Positions 34,801 to 44,699 of a DNA stretch of 64,000 nucleotides are shown piece after piece. The DNA comes from Bursaphelenchus xylophilus. Lineage: Eukaryota > Nematoda > Chromadorea > Rhabditida > Aphelenchoididae. Made by a program: the position numbers and the translations under genes. Under the pieces are notes generated by a model. It was not told the origin of the DNA. It ran no database searches and was given only the letters and a program-made list of their open reading frames with translations. Each line of letters opens with the position of its first letter. The stretch's first letter is position 1. Where the stretch lies: assembly GCA_904066235.2 (NCBI GenBank), contig CAJFCV020000004.1:10664001-10728000 (forward strand), written 5' to 3'.

Positions 34801-37404
34801 ACTTCGAAAACAGGGTACTGCACGGCAACCCAAAATAGAACAAAAATGTCTCCCGCCCACTTTTGAATTTCGTCCCAACGAAGTGTCAAAATTCATCAAA
34901 TAAACAAAATAATTCCGAGAAAAATATTTTTCGGTCGGAAAACCACACGAAAAATTCATTTTTGACATTTCGTTTGAATTCAACCGATACTAGGTGGGCG
35001 AAGGGCCGAAAGGAGTCGGGAGACTCCCTGGGTTGCCGTGTGCTGCCGCGCACCAAATTACCAGTCGCAAAGCGATAATCGGCGATGTCAGGAACTCACA
35101 CTATTTTTCCGACGGACTTATATAGCACTAAATATGTGATACATCTCTGTGACGAACCTAGTTTCATCCATACTAAAGAAGTCTGGGCTTTGTCACAAAG
35201 TGTAATTTTCAAAAAAAGACATCAAATGTCTCCACCGAAAAAAATCTCTCCGCCGAGGCGAGAAAAAAATCTTTTGCATATTCTAAAACCATATGACTTC
35301 AAATTGTAAACACCACTTAAATTTCTTGAATAGCAGCGAGGAGAACAAAGATATATGCCAAAATTTTTTATAATGTTTAGTACAACACCCTGCAAAAAAA
35401 TCCACTCACCTCTTCTTCGAATCAATCGGACATCTCGCCTGATACGTCAAATCGTCCGACGTTATAAAGTAAAGCGGCTCCACACCGTCGGTCGACAAGA
35501 CCACTTCCAAAATCATCTCATCTCCTTTGTAGCGAATGCTGTCACTGCAGTTTCTCGCCTTATTCGGGTATGGGAAGAGAAGATCGAAATTCTTCTCTTC
35601 TTTCGGCTCAACACGGCAAGTGAAAAAGTCGTAGAGACCGTAGAGCGCTCCAGTATAGGGGAATTTGGACTCAACTTTGACTCGAATACCCTCTTCTTCG
35701 CAGGTGTAGGAGAAGGAGAAGGTGTCGGAGGCTGAAAACATGGGAAATTGGGGAGAGAAAAAACGGAGGAAATTTGGATTTTTAGGGTAATAATACAAGG
35801 ATGAGGTAATAAAAATGACTTTGAACTTACTGTTAAAGCAACTATTTTCATAATAATCAATCCGGTAGTTGGGATTGTTATTGATCTTCACCATGGACGG
35901 CTTGCTCAGCTGATTGTGCTGGGAGATGAAACAGGCTGAAACATTGTACATTTAAGCTTGTATTGGAGCGCTCCATTAATCTACAGTGGCGGGCCTGACC
36001 CAGTGGCAAAAAACGTACCATTTTGCATCCGGGAAAGTATCAAAAATATGGCAAAATGCTTCCCTCTCCAACTGAAAAGACTTTTTTTTGAAGGGCGCGC
36101 CGTTTTTCCTCACAAAAAGAACGGGCGCGCTTTTGAAATCTGAGTTTTTTCGCTTGGAGAGGGAGGTATTTTGCCACATTTTTTCATACTTCCTGGATGC
36201 AAAATGGTACGTTTTTTGCCACCGGATCAGGTTCCTCATTGTATCAGTCTGTCGGGGAAATAATGAGCGCAATTGTTATTGCACAGATCGCGTCGCTGTA
36301 GCGAAAGAGTAACTTGATTTTTTTCCGCGACACAATTCATTTGCCCGGCAGCGATGAGGTTTTTTATGCTACAGAATGCTCATTATTTTCCCAACAGACT
36401 GATAGGCTGCCCTCAGGAATATTGCAAAAAAGGTTTGGGCATTTAGAGCTCGGCAATGTCATGACAGTTGTAATAGAGTCTTATACAGTCATACTAGTAA
36501 TTTCAGGCACTATGGGGTACATAGTCGCAAGTTTTTAACAAAAAATAGCAAATCTATCATTTTGAAACATCCAAAACTTAAAATCTTCAGTGTAAAGTGC
36601 AATTACTGGACAATAACAAAAACTGGTTTTTTGGTGTAGGCTTTGAAACCTCCTCTTTCAATCTGTAAAAGTTTTACATCCTTCAACTAAACGCCGACAC
36701 CACAGTTGCAAATTTCTTGCAAATTTCATAGGCTTGTGTATCACTTTGAAATGAATTGTACTTACTATGGCTTGTCCGATTGTATGCCAAACTTCGGCAC
36801 ATGAATTCTCCTTGATTCAAACAGTCGGCCAGACAGTCTTCCAGAGAGCCCACCTTCTTGACCAAGCTCACATATTCTTGAGAAATGTAGCGATCCGATA
36901 AGAATGTGAAGCCATAGTCGCCGGCACAGCTTCGATTGGCTAAAAAAGTTTGGTTCAAACAGGACAATTTGAATCAAAAAACAAAGTAATTTCTGATGAC
37001 CAACTTACTATTCAAGCAGTACTTCCAATAGAACGAGAACCGGTCGTCGGCTTCGATCAGTCCGTCGGTTCGTTTCACCGCCGACGCTTCGTAAACATGG
37101 CATTCGTTGTGGTAGTCGGTTGGTCCGACACGATGATTGAAGGCCGAGCATTGCTGTTCAGCACCCACATGCGTGGGATTCTCGTCGTGAGAGCAGGCGG
37201 TGCGACAGGTCCGCAGCGAATACGGCCCTTTCACTTTGGGCGGCAGATTCAGCTTCACTCTGGGCCATCGGACAAACACTGGCTGACATTGTTGGTCGGC
37301 TGAAAATATGTCGAATGGAATTTGATTTATTGAGAAGACTTTTTTTTACCCGATATTGATATTAGTTGTAGGAGAACTGTGACGATCAACGAGATCACAT
37401 ACAT
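25846..37404 (-). CDS. let-653: PAN-PAN-ZP apical matrix protein, LET-653-like
   Basis: Eleven exons, minus strand: 37404-37350, 37299-37009, 36939-36766, 35935-35831, 35731-35410, 34421-33885, 32935-32636, 31914-31772, 31645-31404, 28760-28586 and 25976-25846; 824 residues with all phases closing. Residues 1-18 are a signal peptide. Two PAN/apple modules (about 19-115 and 116-208) are followed by a ZP-N half (about 209-315). A roughly 280-residue Thr/Ser-rich mucin-like stretch comes next, then ZP-C (about 595-735). The furin-type site RRRKR is at 745-749. The tail ends ELPEHHGK with no transmembrane segment. In C. elegans, LET-653 is a secreted PAN/ZP lumen protein that keeps narrow epithelial tubes open. 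The architecture and lack of an anchor favour it over the NOAH proteins, but the symbol rests on architecture only. The acceptor ATTTTTCAG lies 3 bases before the ATG, suggesting trans-splicing. The introns between exons 9-10 and 10-11 hold 2.6 kb each of repeats. Confidence 0.85.
26077..26318. mobile_element. B element in last let-653-like intron
   Basis: CAGCGACCTGATCCAGTGGC to TTGGATCAGGTCCCCCACTG, TA flanks; 100 bases upstream of the final exon's acceptor. Confidence 0.7.
26413..26546. mobile_element. A element in last let-653-like intron
   Basis: CAGTCTGTCGGGAAAATAAT. The right end stops at TTATTTTCCTGGCA, abutting a D element. Confidence 0.65.
26547..26960. mobile_element. D element in last let-653-like intron
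   Basis: CTCCAAGTGCGATGCTCAT start, GACCGCTCTC and CTCTCGGCCGCAAAG in the middle. The right end is lost. Confidence 0.6.
27355..28200. mobile_element. Giant D palindrome with a B hairpin at its centre
   Basis: Left D arm 27355-27698 and right D arm 27873-28200 are reverse complements (GACAAAGTCTTTTGTGTATT facing AATACACAAAAGACTTTGTC). Between them sits a shortened B element (27699-27872) with TA flanks and no loop core. All lies in the last intron of the let-653-like gene. Confidence 0.75.
28201..28545. mobile_element. D element in last let-653-like intron
   Basis: TTTATGCAAAGCGCAAAC, TCTACCGTAGAGGG and GAAAATCTGAGTGCC. It ends 41 bases from exon 10. Confidence 0.6.
28839..28989. mobile_element. 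A element in let-653-like intron 9
   Basis: AACTGTCCGGAAAATAATGA to TTATTTTTCCGACAGAGTG. Confidence 0.65.
29000..29472. mobile_element. D element in let-653-like intron 9
   Basis: Worn left arm; right end TTGAGCGTCGCACTTAGAG and ACTTTCCCCGT. Confidence 0.55.
29529..29837 (-). pseudogene. Exon-like ORF fragment with ECGIIEQF motif
   Basis: An open frame of 102 codons inside the let-653-like intron 9, same strand. Its second half (NQNECVGWVKQI, FFRGYVPRKECGIIEQFQEA, KWTINVVEED) reads like real protein rather than repeat translation. It resembles the fragment at 42132-42292. I do not recognise the family with certainty. No signal peptide or neighbouring exons were found, so a decayed copy is more likely than a live nested gene. 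Confidence 0.3.
30077..30515. mobile_element. C element with a foreign middle
   Basis: Left end CAGTCTGTCCGGAAAATAAT, right end TTACTTTCCCGACAGACTG. The right half has the C core (CTTGGAATCGCCCG, TTTGCGACGGC). About 220 bases at 30120-30340 are not family sequence. Confidence 0.5.
30648..30800. mobile_element. A element
   Basis: CAGTCTGTCGGGAAAATAAT to TTAATTCTCCGACAGACTG. Confidence 0.7.
30850..30988. mobile_element. A element
   Basis: CAGTCTGTCGGGAAAATAAT to TTATTTTCCCGACAAACTG; 50 bases from the previous A element. Confidence 0.7.
32134..32334 (+). repeat. Possible solo LTR
   Basis: Starts TGTGTAG and ends TTTCGACA, with CTATAAAAGG (TATA-like, 32253) followed 20 bases later by AATAAA. 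This is the U3-R-U5 order of an LTR promoter. No clear target duplication or internal region, so tentative. Confidence 0.3.
32395..32575. repeat. K copy in let-653-like intron
   Basis: TTCACTGTGCAAG, TTGCACCGGGC, TTGCACAATGCAA and CTCCAGCGACTTTATGAG. One terminal repeat is worn. Confidence 0.5.
33057..33208. mobile_element. C element in let-653-like intron 6
   Basis: CGGTCTGTCGGGAAAAAAAC to GTTATTTTTCCCACAGACTG, core CTTTGCGACTGCAAGCCGC. Confidence 0.7.
33265..33779. mobile_element. Long K element in let-653-like intron 6
   Basis: Ends TTCATAAAGTGCATGGACAT and ATGTCCATGCACTTTATGAA are exact inverted repeats. About ten GCACnGTGC sites lie between. Longer than the other K copies, so it may be a compound of two. 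Confidence 0.7.
34597..34762. mobile_element. K element in let-653-like intron 5
   Basis: CAGTCCGTCAAGTCGCTAG to CAGCCACTTTGCAGACACACT with TTTGCACTGTGCAA inside. Confidence 0.55.
35150..35365 (+). repeat. Family G repeat, copy 2 (let-653-like intron 5)
   Basis: Same landmark order as 16340-16565, same orientation. No inverted ends are visible, so the class is unknown. Confidence 0.6.
35984..36241. mobile_element. B element in let-653-like intron 3
   Basis: CAGTGGCGGGCCTGACCCAG to GGATCAGGTTCCTCATTG, 45 bases from exon 4. Confidence 0.7.
36245..36401. mobile_element. A element in let-653-like intron 3
   Basis: CAGTCTGTCGGGGAAATAAT to TTATTTTCCCAACAGACTG. It joins a B element at the shared TA. 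Confidence 0.7.
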
Positions 37405-37407
37405 GAT

Positions 37408-37418
37408 CTGAAAAATAA
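37408..37418 (-). promoter_or_regulatory. Probable spliced-leader acceptor of the let-653-like gene
   Basis: TATTTTTCAG on the minus strand ends three bases before the ATG at 37404, the usual position of a nematode SL site. Confidence 0.55.
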
Positions 37419-37543
37419 TATTACAGTTCGTAGTGCGGTGTAATGCCAAAAAGAAATTCGTAACGTAGACCACGAATGAAAAAGAGCTCCAAAGAGTTCA
37501 AAAATCTTTCCCGGTGAGCGGTCGGTTTTTCCTGGTAATCTAT

Positions 37544-37689
37544 CAGTCTGTCGGCAAAATAATGAGCGTAATGTCGCAGTGCCAATCGCAAGGTTAAAAG
37601 CAATTTGATTTTGCCGCGAGACACTTTATTTCCTCGGCGGCGACGCGATTATTCATGCGCAGAATGCTCATTATTTTCCCGACACAGTG
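37544..37689. mobile_element. A element upstream of the let-653-like gene
   Basis: CAGTCTGTCGGCAAAATAAT to TTATTTTCCCGACACAGTG, about 140 bases before the gene's ATG. Confidence 0.7.
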
Positions 37690-38934
37690 ATATGCCGTAG
37701 CGCGCAAATGGTTCTGCATGGGCAAGAAGACAACAAGTTATAGGCGGTTAGAGTGAAAAAATTGAGACAGAAAACCCATTTAACTGTAGCAGAGCCCCAT
37801 TAGAAAAACCTCTTATACAACGAACTCTACCTATGTATAGCAAACGAGTTTGGAAAATATAATCAGAAATTTGATGAACATCCATTGCCAAAAGACGGCG
37901 CTAGAAGCCTCTGTACAACAAATTTTAAAGGTCAATTTTCTCGCCATAAAAAAAGCGTCGGTGTACGGAGATTCATTGTGGACTAAAATCGACTCTTGAC
38001 ACCTTTGAAAGACTACATATAGACACATAAGTTTTGTTCTACGGAAGTTCGTCATAGAGCGAAATGCCAAGCATTCCTCAACGCCCGCTACAAACTACTC
38101 TTTCTACTCCCCTCCATAATCCCCTAAGGTCACCTCTTGCATAAAACGATGACTGTTCAACAAGACCCCTTCCCGATCCCAAATCTCAAAACGCCCTCAG
38201 GCAGATTATTCCCACACCGCCGAATAGGAGTGGATCCCGCTAAATATTTGCCGACCCTAATCCGCGCAACTATTTTTTCTCGACAAACACCTCTTTGCAT
38301 GCATCTTAAACGACGAATTGAGCTTGTAGCCGCCGCATGAATGGATACGGGTCAAGAAGGCTGTGAAATGGAGTTGGGGGTCGTATTCTTGAATGGAACA
38401 AGCCGACTGAACTGAATTTGCTGGGAAACGGCGAACGCGTTGGACAAGAATTGAATGCATTTTTTGCAATTTTGAAATTGAAAAGGAAAATCTATGGGAA
38501 AAGCAAGTGTATTATGCACCTATAATATAAAATAATTACTCAAAGCGCGACGTTTATGTTCTTGGAATTTGGTAAAAATTACAAAAAATAGGTTTTAAAG
38601 CACGACAAAGATAACGGTAAAGAGCGCTTGTCTCTAGGATGCGCACTTTTTATGATACTGAAAACGGATCTCAACTACAGTATGCCAAGCTACAATAAAT
38701 TTTTCCAAGTTTTTTTGTGAAATTTTACAATTAATAAGGGTTGGTTGACAACTCCTTGGAATTTGGACAAAACTGAACTACTTTGAAATTGTCGTCAGCA
38801 CTGAGCTTGACTTTCTTGCGAATATTGTGCGTATGAAATTTCAGCGTCATTTCAACCGCGGGTGGCAAAATTTCCATGAAATCGTGCATGTCCCAGCACT
38901 GCGTAAGCTAAGATTTTGTCGACGTGAACCCTAT
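37690..38934. other. Upstream region of the let-653-like gene
   Basis: TACAACAAA-type repeat words at 37800-38040; the rest is unassigned. Distal regulatory sequence is possible but nothing specific is visible. Confidence 0.35.
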
Positions 38935-39091
38935 CAGTGTGTCGGGAAAATAATGACAACTTTTTCGAATCGAAAATCGCACTGCCGCCGGGAAAATGAA
39001 TGGTGTCGCGACGAAATCAAATTGCTTCTCATTTAGCGAAGCGATCGGATTTTGGATGCGACAGAGTGCTCACTATTTTCCTGACAGACTG
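38935..39091. mobile_element. A element
   Basis: CAGTGTGTCGGGAAAATAAT to CTATTTTCCTGACAGACTG. Confidence 0.7.
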
Positions 39092-39796
39092 ACACATTGA
39101 TTCATCCAAGACCAAAAGTAGGAGGAAAGGGCATTTCGAGCATTATAAATCATTGGCTTTTCTACAACAGCCCTTGGGACAAAATCTCGCTGATTTGCCA
39201 AGAACTTCTAATATAAAATCATTTCAGACCCTTCATCATGTCATACAACATGTTGTTGTTGTTGTCACTCAGAGACTCGACTACGACTGCCCACAACATT
39301 TCCAACACCCCCCGAACCGGACCTTATTACCAACGGCGTTCCCGAGCCTTCGAAACCCCCGCTTAAAACAATTATTATACGCTATATGCAACGAGCAGCA
39401 TGATGAACAGCAAAACGTATCGGCACTCGACCTTTATCCCCATCTAGCCGCTTTTCACTTTTTTTTTCCCCGACGCCCTCCCGAAACTCGCCCAACAACA
39501 TTGACCCAGTTGCGGTTCGCGAGTCCATTTATGTGTTCCGCTCCCGCGGCTACTGAACAGTGTTGTTGTCATGGGAAGCGCGGCGAAGCCCCGGAGGGCA
39601 ATGGGCATCGCGCATTTCGATTCCAAATGAGTCGGAAGGGGAATGGGCGAAAGTGACAGTTAGAATGAAGCGCAGACTGTTTGTAAAAATAACAACAGCG
39701 TGTTGGAGAAGGTCCGGCAGGGCACGTAGCCGAAATCATAAGACATATATGGCCATATCTCTTTAAGAACAACTCAAATTAAAATATGCTCATAAG
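39092..39796. other. Unassigned, GC-richer stretch
   Basis: A 167-codon plus-strand frame (39153-39656) has no domain, signal or repeat match. A TTGTTGTTGTTG run lies at 39252. Confidence 0.35.
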
Positions 39797-40035
39797 TATC
39801 AGCCTGTTGGGAAAATAATGAGCGCAACTCCAGCGATTTTTCCAATTGCTCCACTTGGCGCTCACTACGGATTGATATTATATTATTAATATATAATTGC
39901 TAGTATCTTGAAATCCCCTAGGTTGTTGGCTATTTATCAAGGCCGCAACCTTTGCGCCCACAACGCCATAGGCGACCTGGAAAAAGAAACCGCTCACCCA
40001 GAAGGTGTTTTTGCGCATTTTTTTATTCGATTTAT

Positions 40036-40424
40036 CATCATGTCGGGGAAATAATGACCACTCTGTCGCGACAAAAATAGCATCGCCGCACGTCAAACTG
40101 GGGAGTCCGGTGACCGGAATAGACTCTTCGCTATCGGTTTCTACACTTCGTCTTGATTTCGCAGAGAAAGAAAAAAAAAAGACACACAAAAGCGTACTCT
40201 CTCGCCCCAAAAACTCCCCATTTCTTCTCCGACAAAACGTTTTTTCGCGTCTTTTTTTGGCAAATTGCCAATCCATTCACCGGACTGTTTTAGATTATCT
40301 CAGTTTGACGTGCGCTGCCGAGAAAACGAATTGTATCACGACAAAATCAAACTGCTTTTTTAAGCCAGCGGCGCGATTGGCGCAGTAGCATTGTGCTCAG
40401 TATTTTCCCAACAGATTAATAGGT
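40036..40424. mobile_element. A element split by an E element
   Basis: Left half 40036-40088 (CATGTCGGGGAAATAATGA), right half 40313-40424 (to TATTTTCCCAACAGATT). The host core resumes after the insert. Confidence 0.7.
40089..40312. mobile_element. Family E element nested in an A element
   Basis: Perfect 12-bp terminal inverted repeat CACGTCAAACTG / CAGTTTGACGTG. Flanks CGCCG and CGCTG could be a 5-bp duplication with one change. It splits an A element at its CATCGCCG motif. Confidence 0.75.
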
Positions 40425-40996
40425 AACAGGAAAAACCGACCGCTCACCGAGAAAGATTCTTTGGCACGACGCGATTGGCGCAGCATTATTTTCCCGACAA
40501 TCTGATAATTTTCCGAAGCTCGAATGCCGGCTAATTCAAAAGCAAAGGCCCACTCTTCTCAACACAACACTTCAATGCCCCCAAAAACCCACACAACAAC
40601 ACGGTTGCGACATCGATTGGAGTAAGCCGGATGAAAACTCCTCGAACGCGCGCCGTCTGATTCCACCAATTTCGGCGGAATTCACGCGGCCTTGACCCTT
40701 AAGCGTCTTTTAACCCCGCACGGATCATCCGCACAACCCACTGCCCCTCTTCCTCCGTTTTTCTAATCGTTTTTTTTAATTTCCCCGCTCAATGTGGCTG
40801 GAAAAACATTCCGTGGGGGGAATGGCATAAAGTTGCGTAAACGGAGTTTTGATTTGAAAAGAAATTGTTACAATGCAGATAAAGGCAAACATGGTTGGCG
40901 AATCATGATTAACGTCAACTTTCTTGCGGGATTTTACTGATAAATGACAAAAACTTCAATATCATTGCTAAATCCCAACGTCAAAAATGTTTTAAA

Positions 40997-41142
40997 AGTC
41001 TGTCGGAAAAATAATGAGCACTCTCTCGTATCGAAAATCGTATCGTCGCCGGGAAACGGACTTGTGTCGCGGCAAAATCCAATTGCTTTTCATTTTTCGA
41101 TCGGCGCAGCGACGTTGTGCTCATTATTTTCCCGCCGGACTA
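40997..41142. mobile_element. A element
   Basis: AGTCTGTCGGAAAAATAATG to CATTATTTTCCCGCCGGAC. Confidence 0.7.
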
Positions 41143-41379
41143 ATACAAACAGGGAAACGACAAACTTTTGTTTTACTTTGAACTTACTGGCCGTTCAACT
41201 ACAGCTCAACCTCTTCAACATTTACTTTTGCAAAACAACAGCGACAAGTTTTTGTTTGTATGCTTGCCAAGTGCAAGCAACAATTTTGACTTGTAGGGGA
41301 GTGTTTTTGTTTTTTTTTTGTTTTTTGAAAAATACGGGTGATTATCTGAGGCTCCTGGCAGTACAGTTGCGGACTAGAC

Positions 41380-41540
41380 CATGTGTCCAAAAACATATTC
41401 AATTTTTTTCCGCGACATGCACTGTGAGAAAACAAGCGTCCACTTTGCACGGTGAAATTTGTTGCTTTTTGCACCGTGCAATAGGTATCCTGACTTTTTT
41501 CGCGCAGTCCAAACGCCAAAAAATCACTCCGAGTACTTCA
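41380..41540. repeat. K copy
   Basis: GCGACATGCACTGTGAG, TTTGCACCGTGCAATAGG and CGCCAAAAAATCACTCC. It abuts a C element on the right. Confidence 0.5.
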
Positions 41541-41541
41541 T

Positions 41542-41700
41542 CAGTCTGTCGGGAAGATAGAGCTGGCTCGTCGCGCCTAGGAATCGCTCATCATTGCTTT
41601 GTGACGGCTAGCCGCAGCTGGAGGTGCGTGACTGCACGCACTCTTTTTTGACGAGGCGAACAATTTTGCTGGGACGACCCACAACTATTTTCCCGACAGA
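41542..41700. mobile_element. C element
   Basis: CAGTCTGTCGGGAAGATAG to CTATTTTCCCGACAGA, core GAATCGCTCATCATTGC. Confidence 0.6.
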
Positions 41701-42266
41701 TTTCCATTAAATTCTCCATCTACGATAAATTTTATTTCAATCTGCGCATCACACTCGGATCACTCCTCTTTCCTATTAGCAAATTCTGAAGAATATACGC
41801 CTTGATTTGTGTAAATCTTGACATCATTTTCGGGATACCGCCGCGTTTTGCCTTTTGTTGTAACTATTATAAAATGTTATAACAGGAACCATTCCGCATA
41901 TAATCTTCTGAACTGTCCGGCCTCAACAATTGCAATTCGATTATTTTTTCGATGGTCTCCAAATCTAATCAAAATTTAACTGCATTTGCCCTGAAGGTGT
42001 ATGCTCAAAATGAATACATGTAGTCTTTCCATACACGTGTTTACATGCTTGCCTCGTAGCTCTGCTCTCATCTTCGTGCATGTTCATGTTGGTTGTTTTG
42101 AAAACAGTTCTTCGAACAGCAAACAGTTTTCTGTTCAAAGTTTGCGTGAAAGTGCGTAAGAAGCACCATTCTACAATCTATTTTCTCATAAATGTTGCAT
42201 TTGTATTTCCCTTTTGAAACGTGGTAAAGTTGCTCAATTATCGTACATTCCGATTTCTGGCCCGTA
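41701..42266. other. Non-coding with one exon relic
   Basis: Contains the ECTIIEQL fragment at its right end; otherwise nothing. Confidence 0.35.
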
Positions 42267-42292
42267 TCAGTCTGTCGGGAAAAAATGAGCAC
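42132..42292 (-). pseudogene. Exon-like fragment with ECTIIEQL motif
   Basis: The minus-strand frame reads KSECTIIEQLYHVSKGKYKC. It lines up with RKECGIIEQFQEAREDKWTI of the fragment at 29529-29837. It is bounded on the high-coordinate side by an A-type element end. Probably a relic of the same multicopy gene family. Confidence 0.28.
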
Positions 42293-42329
42293 AATGTCGC
42301 TGCACCAATCGCTGAAGTGAAAAGCGCAT

Positions 42330-42780
42330 TCCTATAACTTCCCTATTCCTATGACTTCCCTACAAATATATGACCAAAACATGCTTTCCCTTTCACGTAT
42401 CGATAGGGTCCTTAATGAGCGGTGGTCCTCGACGCCGGGGGTCCTTCCCGAAGAGCACCGCACGTCAAAAGAAAAATGTTAAAACGATGCGGTGAATGGA
42501 TTGGCACTTCGCCAAAAAAAACGTGAAAAAACCTTTTTGTTGGGGAAGAAATGGGGAATTTTCGGGGCGAGAGAGTACGTTTTTACACGTCTTTTCTCTG
42601 CCTTCTCTGCAAAATCAAGACGAAGTTTCGCGAAGTGTAAAACGCCGATAGCGAAGGGTCTATTCTGGTCACCGGACTCCTCAGTTTGACGTGCACCGTA
42701 GCTTCACTAACGCTTTCAGGGCGTAAGTACAATAGCCACGACCTTTGGCCCGGCCCTACAGCCATGTCTAGGCCCGAAAA
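42330..42780. repeat. Family H repeat, copy 1, split by E
   Basis: The left part (42330-42455) and right part (42699-42780) together match the reverse complement of 43963-44166. Shared landmarks are CTACAAATATA, GCTTTCC, CGACGCCGG, CAAGTACAATAG and CATGTCTAG. Confidence 0.6.
42461..42693. mobile_element. Family E element nested in family H
   Basis: Ends CACGTCAAAAG and CAGTTTGACGTG, with CACCG on both sides (42456-42460 and 42694-42698), a 5-bp target duplication. Confidence 0.75.
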
Positions 42781-42867
42781 ATACCCGGCTTTATTTATCT
42801 GTCTGTCGGGAAAATGCTGGAAATGCCTCGTCTTGCCATGGCAGATTGCTTGCATCTGAGGCATTAT

Positions 42868-43039
42868 TCAATTTCAATCAATTTATTTCCGCTAATCATC
42901 TATCAATAGTAGAGAAACGGGCCATGACTCGGGGCCCAGATGGGGATGCCACGTCGGTTCTCCAGGTCTGTCCCACCATGTTCAACTTGTAGAAGTTCTT
43001 GAAGTCGTCTTTCCAACGCGTTCATGGTCTTCCCAGCAA
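42868..43039 (-). mobile_element. 5'-truncated LINE 3' end (RTE-like), copy 1
   Basis: On the minus strand one frame reads GRP, a stop, then TRWKDDFKNFYKLNMVG and ends GPRVMARFSTIDR-stop. This is the typical carboxyl end of RTE-like LINE polymerases. A short AT-rich 3' tail (AATAAATTGATTG) follows. The insert is bracketed by AGGCATTAT at 42859-42867 and 43040-43048, a 9-bp target duplication. Dead on arrival. Confidence 0.6.
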
Positions 43040-43048
43040 AGGCATTAT

Positions 43049-43580
43049 AGAGCAATTTATTCTGTATGAAGCTCAATTTTTTCGAAGTATTATACATAAC
43101 AAAACGATGACTTCCCCTGTCTTATTTTCCATTCCACGAAAATCCCCCACCTACAAAACAACTGTTTTTAATAGCATGTTATTGACAGCAATAGGCGTGC
43201 ATCCTACAGAATATGTAGGAGATTACATAATCACTGGGTTTCAGCTCCACATGGAAGCGATTTTAATTTGTAACTTTAATGTCTAATTGTATCTATTGTT
43301 TTTGAAAATTGCAATTTTCGTGGCTGAATTTTAATTAGCTTAAAGGATGTTTGGAAAGAAACAGTACGGTAGTTACAGTAAGCTCACTGGAAATTCACTG
43401 TTTATCCACGTAACATGCCATGATTTTACTGTTTATTCACGTAACGTATCATCATCTATCGTAATTTCCGTCTGGGTTTCGTTAAAAATATTTCGAATTA
43501 TTAATTCTCGGGCCTCCGGGCACAAACTACTATACTTGTGTGACAGCTAAATATAGAAAGCTATAGAAAGCTAGGAGTCC
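43049..43580. other. Non-coding, unassigned
   Basis: AT-rich, no element ends seen. Confidence 0.35.
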
Positions 43581-43733
43581 CAGTCTGTCGGCAAAATAAC
43601 GGCCATTCTGGCGCATTAAAAAACGCATCGCCGCCGAGAAAATGAATTGTGTTGCGGCAAAAACAAGTCGCTTTTCAATTCATCGGCGTGACCGGCGCAA
43701 CGAAATTTTACTCATTATTTTTCCGACAAAGAG
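43581..43733. mobile_element. A element with C-like start
   Basis: Left edge CAGTCTGTCGGCAAAATAAC, followed by GGCC as in C; the core is the A type and the right end is TTATTTTTCCGACA. A mosaic of the two. Confidence 0.6.
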
Positions 43734-43747
43734 ATAAATAAAACCCG

Positions 43748-43962
43748 CACGTCAAACTGAGATAAGCTGAAACAGTCCGATTGACAATTTGTCAAAAAAA
43801 GAGGTGAAAAAACGCTTTGTCGAGGAAGAAATGGGGACTTTTTGGGGCGAGAGAGTACGTTTTTGCGCGTCTTTTCTCTGTCTTCTCTGCGAAATAAAGA
43901 CGAAGTGTAAAAACCAATAGCGAAGGGTCTGTTCCGGTCGCCGAACTCCTCAGTTTGACGTG
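43748..43962. mobile_element. Family E element beside an H copy
   Basis: Ends CACGTCAAACTGAGAT and CTCAGTTTGACGTG. It abuts the H copy starting at 43963; no clear target duplication. Confidence 0.65.
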
Positions 43963-44166
43963 GCGCGGTCTGTGCGGGCTAGACATGCTCTCGGACCGCG
44001 CCAAAGACCGCGACTATTGTACTTGCTCCTTTAAAACGTCTGCGAAGCTAAGAGTGCCCTTCGGCAACGACCTCCGGCGTTGAGGACCTCAGTTTGGCAA
44101 GGACCCCCATCGATAAAGGAAAAGGAAAGCATATTTTGGTCGTATATTTGTAGGAAAGTTATGGCA
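43963..44166. repeat. Family H repeat, copy 2
   Basis: Uninterrupted inverted counterpart of the split copy at 42330-42780. It includes a local hairpin, GCGCGGTC...GACCGCG. Confidence 0.6.
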
Positions 44167-44243
44167 ACGTAAGTGTAAGTCACTACAAAAATGGGACTAC
44201 GTCGTTTATCAAATCTTATAAAAGCTGGAACTTTGTCCAGCTA

Positions 44244-44695
44244 ACAGGGGAAGTACTTCAAGTGTGACGCTCAGATTTTCTTTAAATTTTGCACACACAT
44301 CGGGTATGGACTAAATATCAATTCCTGAAAGTTTTAGCTCGCGCTTTGCGGGCGCCGCCGAGATATTGAACGATTTTTGCCGCCGAGAGAGCACGCTCAA
44401 CGTGGAGAGCGGTCAGAGAGAAAACCGCTTTTTGGCCATAACTTTGGCAGTTTCGTGCGGAAAAATTTGATTTTTTGTAGAAACATTATTCTTTACGGTT
44501 GAAATAGGCATGAAACTTTTCGTGCCGAAATTCGGCAAAAAGTCCCAAATTTTCGCCGACTTTCGATCTAAAAATCTCGGTTGTTTCTGCAAAGCGCGAG
44601 CTAGGATTCCCGCATATATCTTAGAAAAAATTATTCTAAATTTGTGCCAAGTTTCATCAAAATCTGAGCGTCACACTTCAAGTACTTCCCTTGTA
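44244..44695. mobile_element. D element, near-consensus copy
   Basis: ACAGGGGAAGTACTTCAAG to CTTCAAGTACTTCCCTTGT. The central palindrome is around ACGTGGAGAGCGGTCAGAG. Confidence 0.75.
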
Positions 44696-44699
44696 AGAT

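Noticed and set aside
39153..39656. 167-codon plus-strand ORF
   Set aside because: Low-complexity, no family features; overlapping frames on the other strand are equally open.
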